Shown here one piece after another: positions 1-10,426 of a stretch of DNA of 64,000 nucleotides. Positions within the stretch are counted from its first letter, which is position 1, and every line of letters starts with the position of its first letter. The stretch comes from Kalaharituber pfeilii (Eukaryota > Ascomycota > Pezizomycetes > Pezizales > Pezizaceae), in assembly GCA_015179045.1 (NCBI GenBank), contig WHUZ01000008.1, positions 620,001 to 684,000 on the forward strand, read 5' to 3'. The notes under the pieces were generated by a model that was given only the letters and a program-made list of their open reading frames with translations, searched no databases and had not been told where the DNA came from. The translations under genes and the position numbers were made by a program.

Positions 1-185
1 CTCTGGTAGAGATAAGGAGTTCTGCAGCTCAGAATTTGATAAATAATATCTCTACTTTCATTCTTCTATGGTTATTTAGACCTGTAACGGAGGTGGTAAA
101 CGCAGAGAGTTACCGTCTGCCAGGCCAAAAAGACACTTGACTGCCAATATTCGCTAGTCCACTGCGTAGCTCATAAGCACTCATT

Positions 186-222
186 TTTTTTTTTTTTTTT
201 TTATAAAAAAAAATCATTATAT
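186..222 (-). mobile_element. Hyper-truncated LINE-A tail (37 bp)
   Basis: A poly-T run followed by about 16 nt that resemble the extreme end of the LINE-A 3' tail (TAATGAT before poly(A), read on the minus strand). It is bounded by a direct repeat AGCACTCATT at 176-185 and 223-232, which fits a target-site duplication. Assignment to LINE-A rests on few bases; the TSD and homopolymer are the stronger evidence. Confidence 0.6.
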
Positions 223-232
223 AGCACTCATT

Positions 233-1384
233 GATGCGACTGCGACGCCTTGGCTGTCGCATATCGCCTGCATCAGATGTGGGAGGATATACTTTGACGA
301 GGCCACTGCTTGAATATGTTGACGAGATAGTTGGATTACAGTCTATTTTCGTAATGCTTTTGTGTTTTTTCAGCATTCCACCATTGACATATACATAACT
401 GCATGGATCGTGGGTGTTTGTTACTGTGGCTAAGTATTCACCTCCTAGAATATTGAGTTAATATTCATGTGCAATCCACACTGCTTTCGCACCGATTTCC
501 GGTAATCTGAAGCAAATCTCAGTTGCTAAGCTCATGCTATTGTAGTATGCTAGTGTCAGGTTCGTTGCCTTTTATCCCCTTGTGGCTCTTAACCCAGAGC
601 ACTGCTACGATCAACCCTTTGTTCCCATCCTCATCTGTAGTCCGCGCGTATTGTGTGGGCTGTAGGGAGTATGCATAGGACTATCTCGAACCGCACCTGG
701 GACATATAGCCTGCATAGCGTGACGCTAACTTACTGTCCCTACTTTCGAACCGCAGGAAACCACCGTCTGCTCGAAAAATATCTTGCTACTTTATATTGT
801 GTCTCTGGATCTTCAATATATATATATAAACCAACCTGGGATTCTGCTAAGTCTTGCAAGTAGCATTCTTTCTATCTTTTCGCAGACGTTCTTGGCCCAA
901 GGGCCGATAGAGCATATAAGGGCCCTGAAGCTCGAATCAGGTCTAGTTAACCGCACCGTGAGAATGTCAGTTCCCTCAAACTCCGCTCGCCGCAAAGCAT
1001 CCTTGTACATTACCCACGGAAATTTCGAACTTCAGCTTCATCATCCTCGCGGGCAATTGGATGGTGAACGCGATGCAAGCCACACTCTTCATAGCCTTCC
1101 ATTCCGGACAGTCCTATGCACAGTCCGTACAGTCCACGCAGTCCACACAGTCCGCGCGGATTATCCGGATACATCCCGCAATTTCGCCGACGCCCGTATA
1201 CGTAATGCTAAGTCGAATAATCCCTTTTTCAGAGGCCTGACTAGAGGCTCGCGAAATGCTAATGTCTCAATTCGGTAAGTAAGTCCCACTCGATGGTTGT
1301 TGAAGCAAGAGAAGAGGGAGGGAAAGGTGACTAGTTCCGTTGTTAGTTACCTGGAGGGGGCAGGTAGCATCAGTCAAGTACCAG
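233..1384. other. No gene recognised; short 9-bp repeat
   Basis: No recognisable protein or RNA gene. A small tandem repeat of the 9-mer CAGTCCRYR runs from about 1109 to 1156 (CAGTCC recurs at 1109, 1121, 1130, 1139 and 1148). Open frames here are short and resemble no family I know. Confidence 0.5.
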
Positions 1385-1394
1385 AGACTTTGCA

Positions 1395-1464
1395 ATGCCC
1401 TGCCATGGCGAACAGCTGCACGCGGAGTCACGTGAAATAAAAAAAAAAAAAAAAAAAAAAAAAA
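1395..1464 (+). mobile_element. LINE-B 3' tail insertion (70 bp)
   Basis: The sequence carries the LINE-B tail core GCCATGGCGAACAGCTGCAC, then GTCACGTGA and a long poly(A). It is flanked by the direct repeat AGACTTTGCA at 1385-1394 and 1465-1474. This fits a retrotransposed copy truncated to its last tens of bases. Confidence 0.85.
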
Positions 1465-1474
1465 AGACTTTGCA

Positions 1475-2240
1475 CATTGGGAGGAAAGAAGTACAGCTGG
1501 GATGGATGAGTGGGACAGAGGAGAGAGAGACAGAGGGAAGGGCCTGATGAAGTTGGGATATGGTAGCGGAGGAAATAATGGAGACTAACCAAGAACCCAT
1601 TGTGTGTACTAGTACAGCTTTCCCACTCCCTGCATTTTGTTCAGCTGCAGCCAGGGTGAAGTCATGAACAAGGATGATCGGACCCACAACCCGGTTTCAC
1701 AGACTTGAGTGAACTCTGGTATCGAGATCTGGAGGGCAGCCCTCAAGGCACTTGCGTACGACTCAAACTACTACGCTTCCATTTTCGCCCGATTTTCCCT
1801 TCGATGTTCGCCCGGATTTTCTGTCATGTCTTAAGTAGAAGCGCCTGTGGGCGCTGTGGTACTGTCTTTCACCACAACCCGACGTGCACCACGTCCCGAC
1901 GCACGTTTTACACCAAAACTGACTGTGCGCCACAACATTTATCTCAATCACCAGAACAGAATTTTGTACATCCTTTTCAGGGAAACTAAATAAAGGGTTA
2001 TTCTTCACTTTTAATATCTTTATCTGCACTAAAAAGACATTGTGGTCAATTAATGGCACCATGAGTTTTTCATAGATGTCTTGGCATGCATTTATATGGA
2101 ATTCCCATACAAAGAGCACTGGAGGATAGGATGCACTACATCCTGTCAACGCTCACCATAATGGCTATAGAATTGTGGCTAGAGAGTCTCCCCAACAAGC
2201 CTCTTGATAATTAGTGCTTTGACTGGCTTAATGTTGTTTA
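1475..2240. other. No gene recognised
   Basis: Nothing coding can be supported. A stretch near 2080-2165 resembles 23800-23890 (a shared block around TATTTRTATGGRATTCYCAT, then similar sequence ending in GGCTATAG/GACTATAG). It is therefore probably a dispersed repeat. Confidence 0.4.
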
Positions 2241-2244
2241 ATAC

Positions 2245-3690
2245 CTAGATCATATCTACTTCTAAAACCTGATTCCAGAAACCTCCGGACGGTCCTTCCG
2301 GTTTCTGCCTCAGGGAGGCTCCACTATATATCTCCCCCTCTCCCCCCTCCCCTCTTCTCCACTCCTTCGCATCCCGGCAAGCAAACTTCCCCGACTGCAA
2401 ATTTTTACCCGACCCGGGTCGGTAAATCGCACGGCGCACTAAAACCTGATCCCGGAGAAGAACCTTTCCAACTCATCCCACTCCTCCCCATTCTCTGCTG
2501 TCCTTTTCCAGTTCTTCCCCATATCCCCCCATTCTCTAAAGCCTTCTGGGCGAAACCTCTGCTGACTGCACTGGAAGGCTAGGTGCGCCCCCGTCTGGGC
2601 CTCCCCGCAGCTGCACTTGTCCGATTCCGCCACTCCCATCCTCTTCAACCACACCCCGCACCTTCCTCTCTCCAAGCGCATGGCAGTGAAGTTGGACACC
2701 GCTGTCCTATTCCACTCTATGACCTTTCCCTTTCCAAAGCCCTCCACTTCTCTCTTCTCCTTCCTCCACGCCTTCACCCTCTGGCGCAACCCACTTCCGG
2801 TGGCCACCTCCTTCCCCTGCATCACCGTCCCCTTCTTTGCCCACTCATCTGCCTTCTCATTTCCTGCGATTCCGATGTGAGCCTTGACCCACATCAGTTT
2901 CGCATCTCCTCCCTTCTTCCTCCTCGCTACCGCGTCCACTACCCTTCTCACATCCTCGGTCTTTCCCTTTCCCTCCTTGCCTGCCTTCTGAATCGCCATG
3001 ACAGCAGCTTCAGAATCTAAGCAAACCAGGACCGGTACCTCCTCCGGTACACGCTCCAGCGCACTTCTCACCCCCCTCACCTCCCCGTCAAAAACTGTCG
3101 CCGTTCTCCCTACTACCTCCGCCACCACCGCGGATCTTCCCCACACCCCCGCCCCCACCTTGCTATCCTCGATCTTGCTGCCGTCCGAGAAGAGAACCGC
3201 CCTCCCCCTTCCGGCTTCCTCAACCGAGGTCTCCCACTCCTCTCTTCCCCCTTTCCGTCTCCCTAGCCTCTCTGCAGTCTCCACCTCCACCTTCTCACAC
3301 CCCCCTCCCCACGAGATCTCCTCCCCCTCCTCCGAGAACCTCGCCCCCTGACCTTGCCAGCGGTCCAGCACTGCTTCATACCCATCATTCTCGGCCACTG
3401 CCCACTGCACCCCCCAGTCTCTCCAGTTCCTCGCCTCCTCCTCTCTCTCCTCACTCCCTCCGAAGTCGCCCGTGCAAAGCTCCGCCAACTCTGACGGCGC
3501 TTCCACCTCCCGGACGATCGCTCTCGCTTGCGCGCCATCCAGGACCGTCTCCACGTCTTCCACTCCGCATATCGCATTCACCCCCTCTACCCCGGCACCT
3601 CTCCCCCCTCCAGCTGCTCTCTTCAAAACTTGCAGCTGTACTCGCTCCATCTCCTTCTTCCAAATTTTGCGAATAGCTCTACCACTTCTT
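2245..3690 (-). pseudogene. LINE-B ORF2 C-terminal fragment: RNase H and zinc motif
   Basis: The reading frame 3650-2439 encodes the C-terminal part of a Tad1-like non-LTR retrotransposon ORF2. In order it shows the segment after the reverse transcriptase (EKVQ-like, VEDVETVL), an RNase H domain with LFSDGSK, LVCLDSEAAV, LMWVKAHIGIAGNEKADEWA, and a terminal zinc-binding CSCGEAQTGAHLAFQC. The endonuclease and reverse transcriptase are absent, so the copy is 5'-truncated near 3690. The frame is intact over about 400 codons, so decay is mild. No poly(A) or clear TSD was found at the 2245 end. It is closely related to the 24-26 kb copy. Codon use is very rich in G and C compared with the flanks. 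Confidence 0.85.
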
Positions 3691-4655
3691 TGGAAATTTT
3701 CTTGATGTGCTTCTCACATCTTTGAAGAAGATAAAATATTGATATTCAAGTGTTCTACTATTTTTATCAAATTTAATTCAAGTGTGATGAGTGGAATTCA
3801 ATACTAGTGAGATCACAGCAAAAAATATATGCCAAGCCTATGCCAATTTATGGTGCGACTTTCATAAATGATAAATCCCTTGAAAGTAACATATCTGAAG
3901 AAGTTAAGGTGTGGAATATGAAGAATAGTCCTTAATTTAACCAATCTACAACTTGCATACAAAATTCTATTCTGGTGGTTGAGATATTTGTTGTCGCGAG
4001 TGGTTAGTTTTGGTGTAAAACGTGTGTCGGGACGTGGCGTACCTCGCATGGTGAATTACAGTAGGTATGCTGGCGTTCCCTGCCGTAGGCTCGTAGCCTG
4101 TATGCGGTTAAAAAAAAGGTGTGCTGGCGTGGCTGGATGAGTAAGCAATGTAAGAAGTCATGTGTTGAGCTAAAGGACATTGAGGAGGATATTGGAAGAT
4201 CAGCTTCACACGTCTTTATCTTTTTACATACATACAATTCTCGACTCAATTTACCTCGTAGTGCTATCGAGCATTGCAATCCTCCCACCTTCTAAACGGA
4301 CCTGTGACACCTTTTTTACACGCAGCTTCAACCTTCTCAATTGCTATCCTGTGGAAGACCTGCGCATAGAGCGTGGCCTCCTGGCCGCTCACAAAGCATT
4401 TCCAAATGACGTTCGTCAGGAATTCGAGTCTTACTGTATGTCTAGATCTAGACTGTAGAAACCGATAATCGTGATTGCCCTGCTATGCTCTGTGAGTGTT
4501 CTTTTTTCTTTTCTATATAATAAAAAATAAAAAAAAAAAGGAGAAAGAAATATGTACATGTCTTATGTAACCTGTATTCGACTATAGAAATCGATATTCC
4601 ACTATTAATCCCATCGACCAAACTGGACCAAGTGGCACTGGCCAGTCATCAACGT
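3691..4655. other. No gene recognised
   Basis: AT-rich sequence with short open frames only. The frame ending at about 4458 (plus strand, 92 codons) resembles no family I recognise. No repeats or TSD-bounded insertions were seen. Confidence 0.4.
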
Positions 4656-4661
4656 TCAACT

Positions 4662-4728
4662 TTTTTTTTTTTTTTATGTTTTTTTTATCAGTGATCGCGT
4701 GCCGCCCTGTGGCCTATGGCGATATTAG
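4662..4728 (-). mobile_element. LINE-A 3' tail
   Basis: A poly-T run is followed by ATCAGTGATCGCGTGCCGCC and then GGCCTATGGCGAT, the reverse complement of the LINE-A hairpin tail. A short direct repeat TCAACT (4656-4661 and 4729-4734) may be the target-site duplication, but six bases is weak. Confidence 0.65.
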
Positions 4729-4734
4729 TCAACT

Positions 4735-5640
4735 AACCAACTGCTTGATGGTCATGGATGGCCCGGCACATAGACTACCCACGAATCGTGAAGCTGCAAG
4801 CGACAATGTGGCTGGTCAACCACTAACTACGCTAGGTCGATCATTGCGGTGTTCATAAGAATGGCTATGGAATTGAAGCGTTATACAGGTTCACCATTGT
4901 TTCTCTATTTCCCTGCTGTAAGCGGGGCTATGCGATCAAAAAAAGGTTTCCCTATTCCGTGACGGCAGGGATATGGTCTCACATGTTTCTCTTGTTATGT
5001 TGTTACGTTGTTATATAGGTATGTTGGTTCTTGTTATGCGTTATTGTTATTTTCTTGTGATTCACACCTCGTACGGGTATTTTACCATGGGATAATAGGC
5101 AAAAGGCAAGCCAGAAGTTGAAGACATGGTGAAGAAGATATTCAATGGTCAACACTATGATGAACTTCAAATACTGGGCATCACGCCAGTGGCGACTGTC
5201 CGGAGCTGTTGTTAATGGCCCGTTACACAATTGAATGCCAAAATTGAACAGGTGGTCACGACCGACATCGAGACTCTATGTTACTTGATCCTGATTCTGA
5301 TTCTGATGACTATGAGCTCTTATGATCTCATAGTTTCTAACCAGAGCTTTAATGTGTAGATTAGTTATGCTGGTGGATTTGATATGCGTTATGCATACGT
5401 ACAAGCTGTCCAACAATTACTGTTTTAGGTTGAAAGAAGTCATTACATAACTCTGTGGTTAGCTCAAAATCGGTTGCATACCTCTATCCTTGCGCAGGGT
5501 TATCGTGCCTAATAGCTACTTTTGTCACGATAACTCTGCGTGACGGAAATCCCTGTCTTTTCGTAACGAAATCAGCCAATCAGAGCCTCCGCTTAGGTAT
5601 GTCATGTTACCACACGTAACAGTTACGAATCGCATAACGA
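4735..5640. other. No gene recognised
   Basis: No coding region, RNA or clear repeat supported. Open frames are short and composition is close to the neighbouring non-coding DNA. Confidence 0.4.
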
Positions 5641-5644
5641 TTAC

Positions 5645-6198
5645 CACTAATATCATTACTCGCATGCCGCCCTGTGGGCTATTTTTTTTTTTTTTTTTTT
5701 ATATCAATACTCGCAGGCCGCCCGATGGGCTATGGCGAGGGTCTTTATTAAGGAAAGAAATAAAAAGACAACTAACAACCTTACAACCTAAATACATGTG
5801 GTGCCCGCGGACTCCTCCATGATGCGGGTGGCGCCCAGTATGATCCCCTACTTCCGTCCCCTCTCCGACTCATACCGGACCGACTTGTGCCACCGTCCAC
5901 TCAGCCTCACCTTCTCGACATCTATCTCTTTTCCCAGGTAAATCACCACCGAACTGGTTTTCTTGCCTTCCTCCTCCAGCACGTCCCTCTTCCTTAGCCA
6001 GCGAATCCCCCTTATCTTCCCTAACTCCTTGTTCGCGGCTTCCAACCACTGTTTGACCTTTCCCAGGTCTTTCCTCAGTGCGATACCGTGTATCACGATG
6101 CCGGCTTTTCCCCTAGTGGTGGCATCGGGTGTGGTTGGTGGAGAGGTGGTGGTGGCGGGGCCCTTCATCAGCAAAAACGGAAAATCGCCCTGAAGCAC
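5645..6198 (-). mobile_element. LINE-C piece: ORF1-like end joined to LINE tail, plus a second tail
   Basis: Two LINE-A-type tails lie head to tail (5645-5682 and 5683-5745). The second has a poly-T start and continues into a 3' UTR shared with 6790-6880, then into an ORF1-like reading frame (6198-5848, minus). That frame has GIVIHGIALRKDLGKVKQW, SVVIYLG and VRLSGRWHKSVRYE, typical of the RRM-like nucleic-acid-binding segment of Tad1-like ORF1 proteins. Its stop codon is followed after about 100 bp by the tail, with no ORF2 between. The zinc knuckles expected after this domain are missing. It may be an internally deleted, non-autonomous LINE. Confidence 0.65.
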
Positions 6199-6223
6199 CC
6201 GGGGGGCTGAATACCCCCCAAGC

Positions 6224-6443
6224 GCCTTGAGCGCCCTGGATGCACGTCATCTACTCATTGTAACCTGGCGCACTAAACAAGGCTCTGTGCGCCCTGGATG
6301 CACGTCATCTATTCATTGTAACCTGGCGCAGTAACTAAGGCTCTGTGCGCCGTGAATACACCTCATCTATTCATTGTAACGTCCTATGCACCCTGGATGC
6401 ATGTTACCTGTTGATCATAACTAGACGCACTAACTAAGGTTGT
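6224..6443. repeat. Tandem repeat, unit about 66 bp, about 3 copies
   Basis: Degenerate head-to-tail copies of a unit containing TGGATGCACGTCATCT, then ATTCATTGTAACCTGGCGCA and CTAAGGCTCTGTGCGCC. The first two copies are nearly identical and the last is most diverged. No coding potential is conserved. Confidence 0.75.
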
Positions 6444-6739
6444 TTACACCCAGGCAGTTTCCAGATGCCTCTATTACGTCTCTGCGCAACTGATAAGTGT
6501 GCCATGTACTTTCACGGTATCAACCACTTATACACACTAGCAAGTACTGCAGATAGAACGCCTTGTTTGACAACTGATTATGTATATCTAGCTATTGTGA
6601 TCTATATCCAGGTGCCCCTTCATCATCCTATCATGCCATACCATTATCGGTCACCCTACCACTCCTGCTTCATGTAATATAGTCCATTTTGCCACTCTCG
6701 CTGAAATAGAGAATTCGGCTCATTGTGGTGCATCAAGGA

Positions 6740-6885
6740 GCTTTTTTTTTTTCTATTTATATCAGTACTCGCATGCCGCCCTATGGGCTATGGCGAGGGT
6801 TTATTAAAAGGAAAGAAAAACTAAAAACAGCCGATAAGTACATGTAGTGCCCGAGGTGCTCATACATGATGCGGGTGAAATGTCA
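6740..6885 (-). mobile_element. LINE-C 3' end copy
   Basis: A poly-T run, the LINE-A-type hairpin tail (ACTCGCATGCCGCCCTATGG, then GCTATGGCGAGG) and about 90 bp of 3' UTR matching 5745-5830, including TTTATTAA followed by AAAGAAA and, later, TGATGCGGGTG. It stops just where the 5.8-kb copy enters its ORF1-like frame. No clear TSD. Confidence 0.65.
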
Positions 6886-6889
6886 ATAC

Positions 6890-9290
6890 GGGATGGGGTG
6901 TCCTTCACTTCTGATCGGGAGCATTGAGGAGAGCTGCCCTACCTGTCAATAGCTTTTTCTGCCAAATGTCATGCTGTTAAGAGGGGCCTGCCATACCTGT
7001 AAATATGTGCTGCAACAGTCGCGTCAACAAACATAAACAAACATGTTCTGAGCGCGTCGGCACGTTCTATCACCAACCTAGTCAACACTAAACTTGACGT
7101 CAGAATGAGGGGTAATTCCTGCAGTATCAACCGGCAACCTGGAAGTGTACTGAGCAACAGCCTATCATCCTATATTGGGTTGCCAGCCGACCCATGTGAA
7201 TGACAACCAGCGGCTGTAGTGGCCGACCCAATGAGCAGCCCGATGAGCAGCCCAATAAGTAGCCGAGTGAGTGACTCTGCGAGTAGCCCAGGTTCTAAAG
7301 CTCCCTTTGCAACAGTTAAACTTTATTTCAATTGAGTAGTAGGCATCCATGACCAAAACAAAGGTTGCGTCCAGGCATACTGACTCAGCGGCCTGATGCA
7401 ACCCGCCTTTCGTATTGCGCTCTATGCGCCCCAGCGTTCTGACGCTAGATCTTACACCCTGTTGCATCCTGATGCTACAAGTGAACCTTTGATTAATGAT
7501 TATTGCATCTCAGCGCATTTGGGTATCCACAATGCAATTACAATAATTGACCTGCAGCCTGACGCTGGCTGTCGGCGTGGGGCCCTTAATTTGTATATAT
7601 CGCCTTCAGCATTAGGTCGGCGTGAGGCCCTTTCGTAGTCCCGTAATTCATACATATCACCTTCGGCATGCCGATTCCATTTCTGCTCAATATCTCATGC
7701 GCGCAGTAAATACTCAATATACTTAACATGTTCAATATCTCATGCGTGGGCTCAATATACTCAATACTCTCCATACGTCATGTGTGCAGTCAATATGCTT
7801 AATATTCTCTGCAACTCATGGCGTACTCAATGTGCTTAATACTCTCTACATCTCATATGCACTGCGAAAGTGGTCAATTCCTAGCCCGGGTCGGGAATTC
7901 ATGCCCAATATGCTGAACAGGCCCAATATGCCCAATATTCTCTAGTCTCTATATCTCATACCCGCGCTCAATATACTCGATACGCTCAATTGGCTCAATC
8001 TGCTCAATATCTTCCTGGCAGTCAATTATCTCAATCTGGCAAGTATGCTTGAGCTGCCCTGTTAAGACATTGCTGATTTGGGACAAACCACATGCTGGTG
8101 CGCCTGTTATTAAATTCAGCTCATCAGGTCGCGCGTTGGGCCGCTCATTAGGCTGCATGTTGGCCCGCTGATTGAGCCGCTCATTGGGCCGGCCACCACA
8201 GCCGCTGGTTGTTACTCATATAGGTTGGCTGGCAACCCAAAGTAGGATGATAGGCTGTTGATCAGTACACTTCCAGGTTGCCGGTTAATACTGCCAGGAT
8301 TATCTCCCACTCTGACATCACAACAAGGTTACTGGCAGACATGTGCAATATGCTAATGCATAGAGATTGTATTTGTTGACGTGAATATTTGTAGGTATGG
8401 TGGGCTCTCTTAAACAGCGTATGATAGAATGAGCTGAATCTAATAAGTATAACGCGTTCTACCTAACGGTATGAAATATGGCTTAATCTGACAGGATCGC
8501 ATACCTTGATGGTATAAGATATGGCAACATAAGCTCAACTTAATAGGTATGCTAGGTCCCACTCACGCGAAATATACTAATATGAGCTCAACTTAACAAG
8601 TATGCTAGGTCCCACTCAACCATACGAGATATGGCAACAACAAAATCATGCCCGAATTGCATCTCGTGTAGGCAGGAATCAAAGCACAAGCAACCTACTC
8701 CTTTTACTGCTGCTAACTAGCTCAACTTAATAGGTATGCTAGGTCCACTCAACCATACGAGATATGGCAACAACAGCTCAACTTAATAGGTATACTAGGT
8801 CCTCTTCAACTATGTGAGATATGGCAACAACAGCTTAATCTGACAGGATGGCAGCCTTCAACAATGCAGAATATGGTAATATGAGTTAAATTTCACAGGT
8901 ATGGTAGACCCTTCACGATGCGGCGGGAGATATAGTAGTATGAGCTCTATTAACAAAGTATGACAGGCCCTTTTGATAGTGAGAGATGAGAAATAATAAG
9001 TTAAATTTAACAGGTATTGTAGACCCTTCTCAACAGTATAAGATGAGGCAGAATGAGCTGAATCTGATAGGTATGACAGATTTCCGTCAATGGCTACATA
9101 TGGACTCAATCTATAAGGAGAGCAGTACCATTTCCACGTCGCAAGATGAGGCAGGATGATCTTAATTAACAGGTATGATAAGTCTCTCTCGACAGCACAA
9201 GAATAAGCTCAATTTGACAGGTATGACTCATTTCTCTCTATAGCACGAGATGCAGCAGAATAAGCTAAATCTTATAGGTTATGGCAAGAT
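6890..9290. mobile_element. Long terminal-inverted-repeat element with subterminal repeat array
   Basis: About 250-290 bp at 6971-7262 is the inverted complement of 8165-8420, most strikingly over 7110-7250 versus 8180-8320 (GGTTGCCGGTTRATACTGC, CAACCAGCGGCTG, AGTACACTTCCAGGTTGCC). Between the arms are T/C-AATA-rich repeats (7640-8020). Outside the right arm, 8390-9290 is a degenerate array of units of about 55-65 bp built around GAGCTSAATYTAACAGGTAT and GATATGGCAACA; one or two inverted units lie left of the left arm (6895-6970). No transposase is visible. A foldback or MITE-like DNA element is the likeliest identity; the exact ends are uncertain. Confidence 0.6.
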
Positions 9291-9341
9291 AATAAGTAAG
9301 AGCCGTCCTGCTTTTTTGCTCCTCTTAGTGATTGCTATACT

Positions 9342-9402
9342 GTTTTTTTTTTTTACTGTATCATATACCTGCGCTTGCAGCTGTTGGGCAAGGCAGGGCT
9401 CT
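9342..9402 (-). mobile_element. Degenerate LINE-B tail
   Basis: A poly-T run, then TATCATATACCTGCGCTTGC and AGCTGTTGGGCAAGGCAGGG, which aligns with the reverse complement of the LINE-B tail with several substitutions. A weak direct repeat (CTATACT/CTATATACT) may be the eroded TSD. Confidence 0.5.
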
Positions 9403-9891
9403 CCTATATACTTTTATTTCAGTGGAAGTTTTGGTTATTTTATTGTATGTCCCAGGATTGGTTCATGGGGAGCAAATTTTTTAAGATAATAATAGATCAA
9501 ATAAATGAAGTTACCTCGCATTATGAATTTCAATGTAACAGGTACCAGCTATCATAATTAGTAAGCTTCGCTCTAGGGATTATAGGATCAAACGGGCCTT
9601 CAAGAGAACATAGTATCTCTCAAGAAGGTATAGTATATTTGATTGATTCTTTTAGGCATCGCTGGATACAGTCACCCTCTCTAGGAGAGTATAGGTTAAA
9701 AGCAAATGAATCTGTGAGGTCATTATCCCTGACTGGACAGGTCAGGGAGTTGGTTAGCAGTGCCGGTGAACTCCTAGAGCAAGTCATATCAGTCTGCTGA
9801 ATCACTGGTGCAAAGGCCACTTGGCTGTGCGTTGTGGGGACTGCTTGCAAGGCCGGATCTTCCAGACTTGGCAGATACATTCACCGATTTC

Positions 9892-10260
9892 TCAGGGCGA
9901 TCCATGTATGGTAGGATGCAACATGGCGCACGCGACGGGACCGCGTTGCAACATGTTCCCCAGTTCTTGCCCTGTGCGCCCTATGCTCCAGGCGCATGGG
10001 GCGATTTTTTCGTTTTTGCTGATGTTCCGAGTGGCTTCCCGGTGGCGCCGATAAGCTTCTTCTTGGGACGGAAGCTTTCTTTTTCCCTTTGAGCTGTTGG
10101 AGGGTTTTGGTGGAGGTGTGGGAGTCTTTGATGGCGGTGGTACCGACGCCGGTGGTTCCGGTGATGGCGATGGCTGTGGTGGTACTCCCGGCAATACTGA
10201 AATCTTCTTTGCCTCCTCATCACTGGGTTGGCGCTTGATGTCATACGGCTGGTTGGCTAT
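9892..10260 (-). CDS. Unrecognised proline-rich open frame
   Basis: An open stretch on the minus strand encodes a proline-rich segment (PQPSPSPEPPASVPPPSK and TPTPPPKP) followed by a basic SKGKRKLPSQEEAYRRHREA. No ATG start or known domain was found. It could be an exon of the region just downstream of the P450 gene or a remnant of a LINE ORF1 N-terminus. A block of about 26 bp inside it (near 10005-10030) nearly matches the inverted complement of 6168-6193. Coding status is uncertain. Confidence 0.2.
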   Translation of the reverse strand: MANQPYDIKRQPSDEEAKKISVLPGVPPQPSPSPEPPASVPPPSKTPTPPPKPSNSSKGKRKLPSQEEAYRRHREATRNISKNEKIAPCAWSIGRTGQELGNMLQRGPVACAMLHPTIHGSP

Positions 10261-10426
10261 GGCGGGTACGTTACTAACTACTCATGACAGAGTTCCGTTC
10301 AAAAATCAACTAAACCATACTCGCCCAAAATGTAGAATTCCTTGCAAAGCCACCATAGTTTAACGAACATAATCCACGGCATCCCTCTCAACTAAGGTTA
10401 TCACTTCATGATTTTGCCTCTCATAA

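Noticed and set aside
784..1278. 164-codon plus-strand frame
   Set aside because: Begins at a non-ATG codon, has no recognisable domain and includes the 9-bp repeat; not supported as a gene.
2583..3577. Several proline/serine-rich plus-strand frames
   Set aside because: Antisense shadows of the GC-rich LINE-B RNase H fragment.
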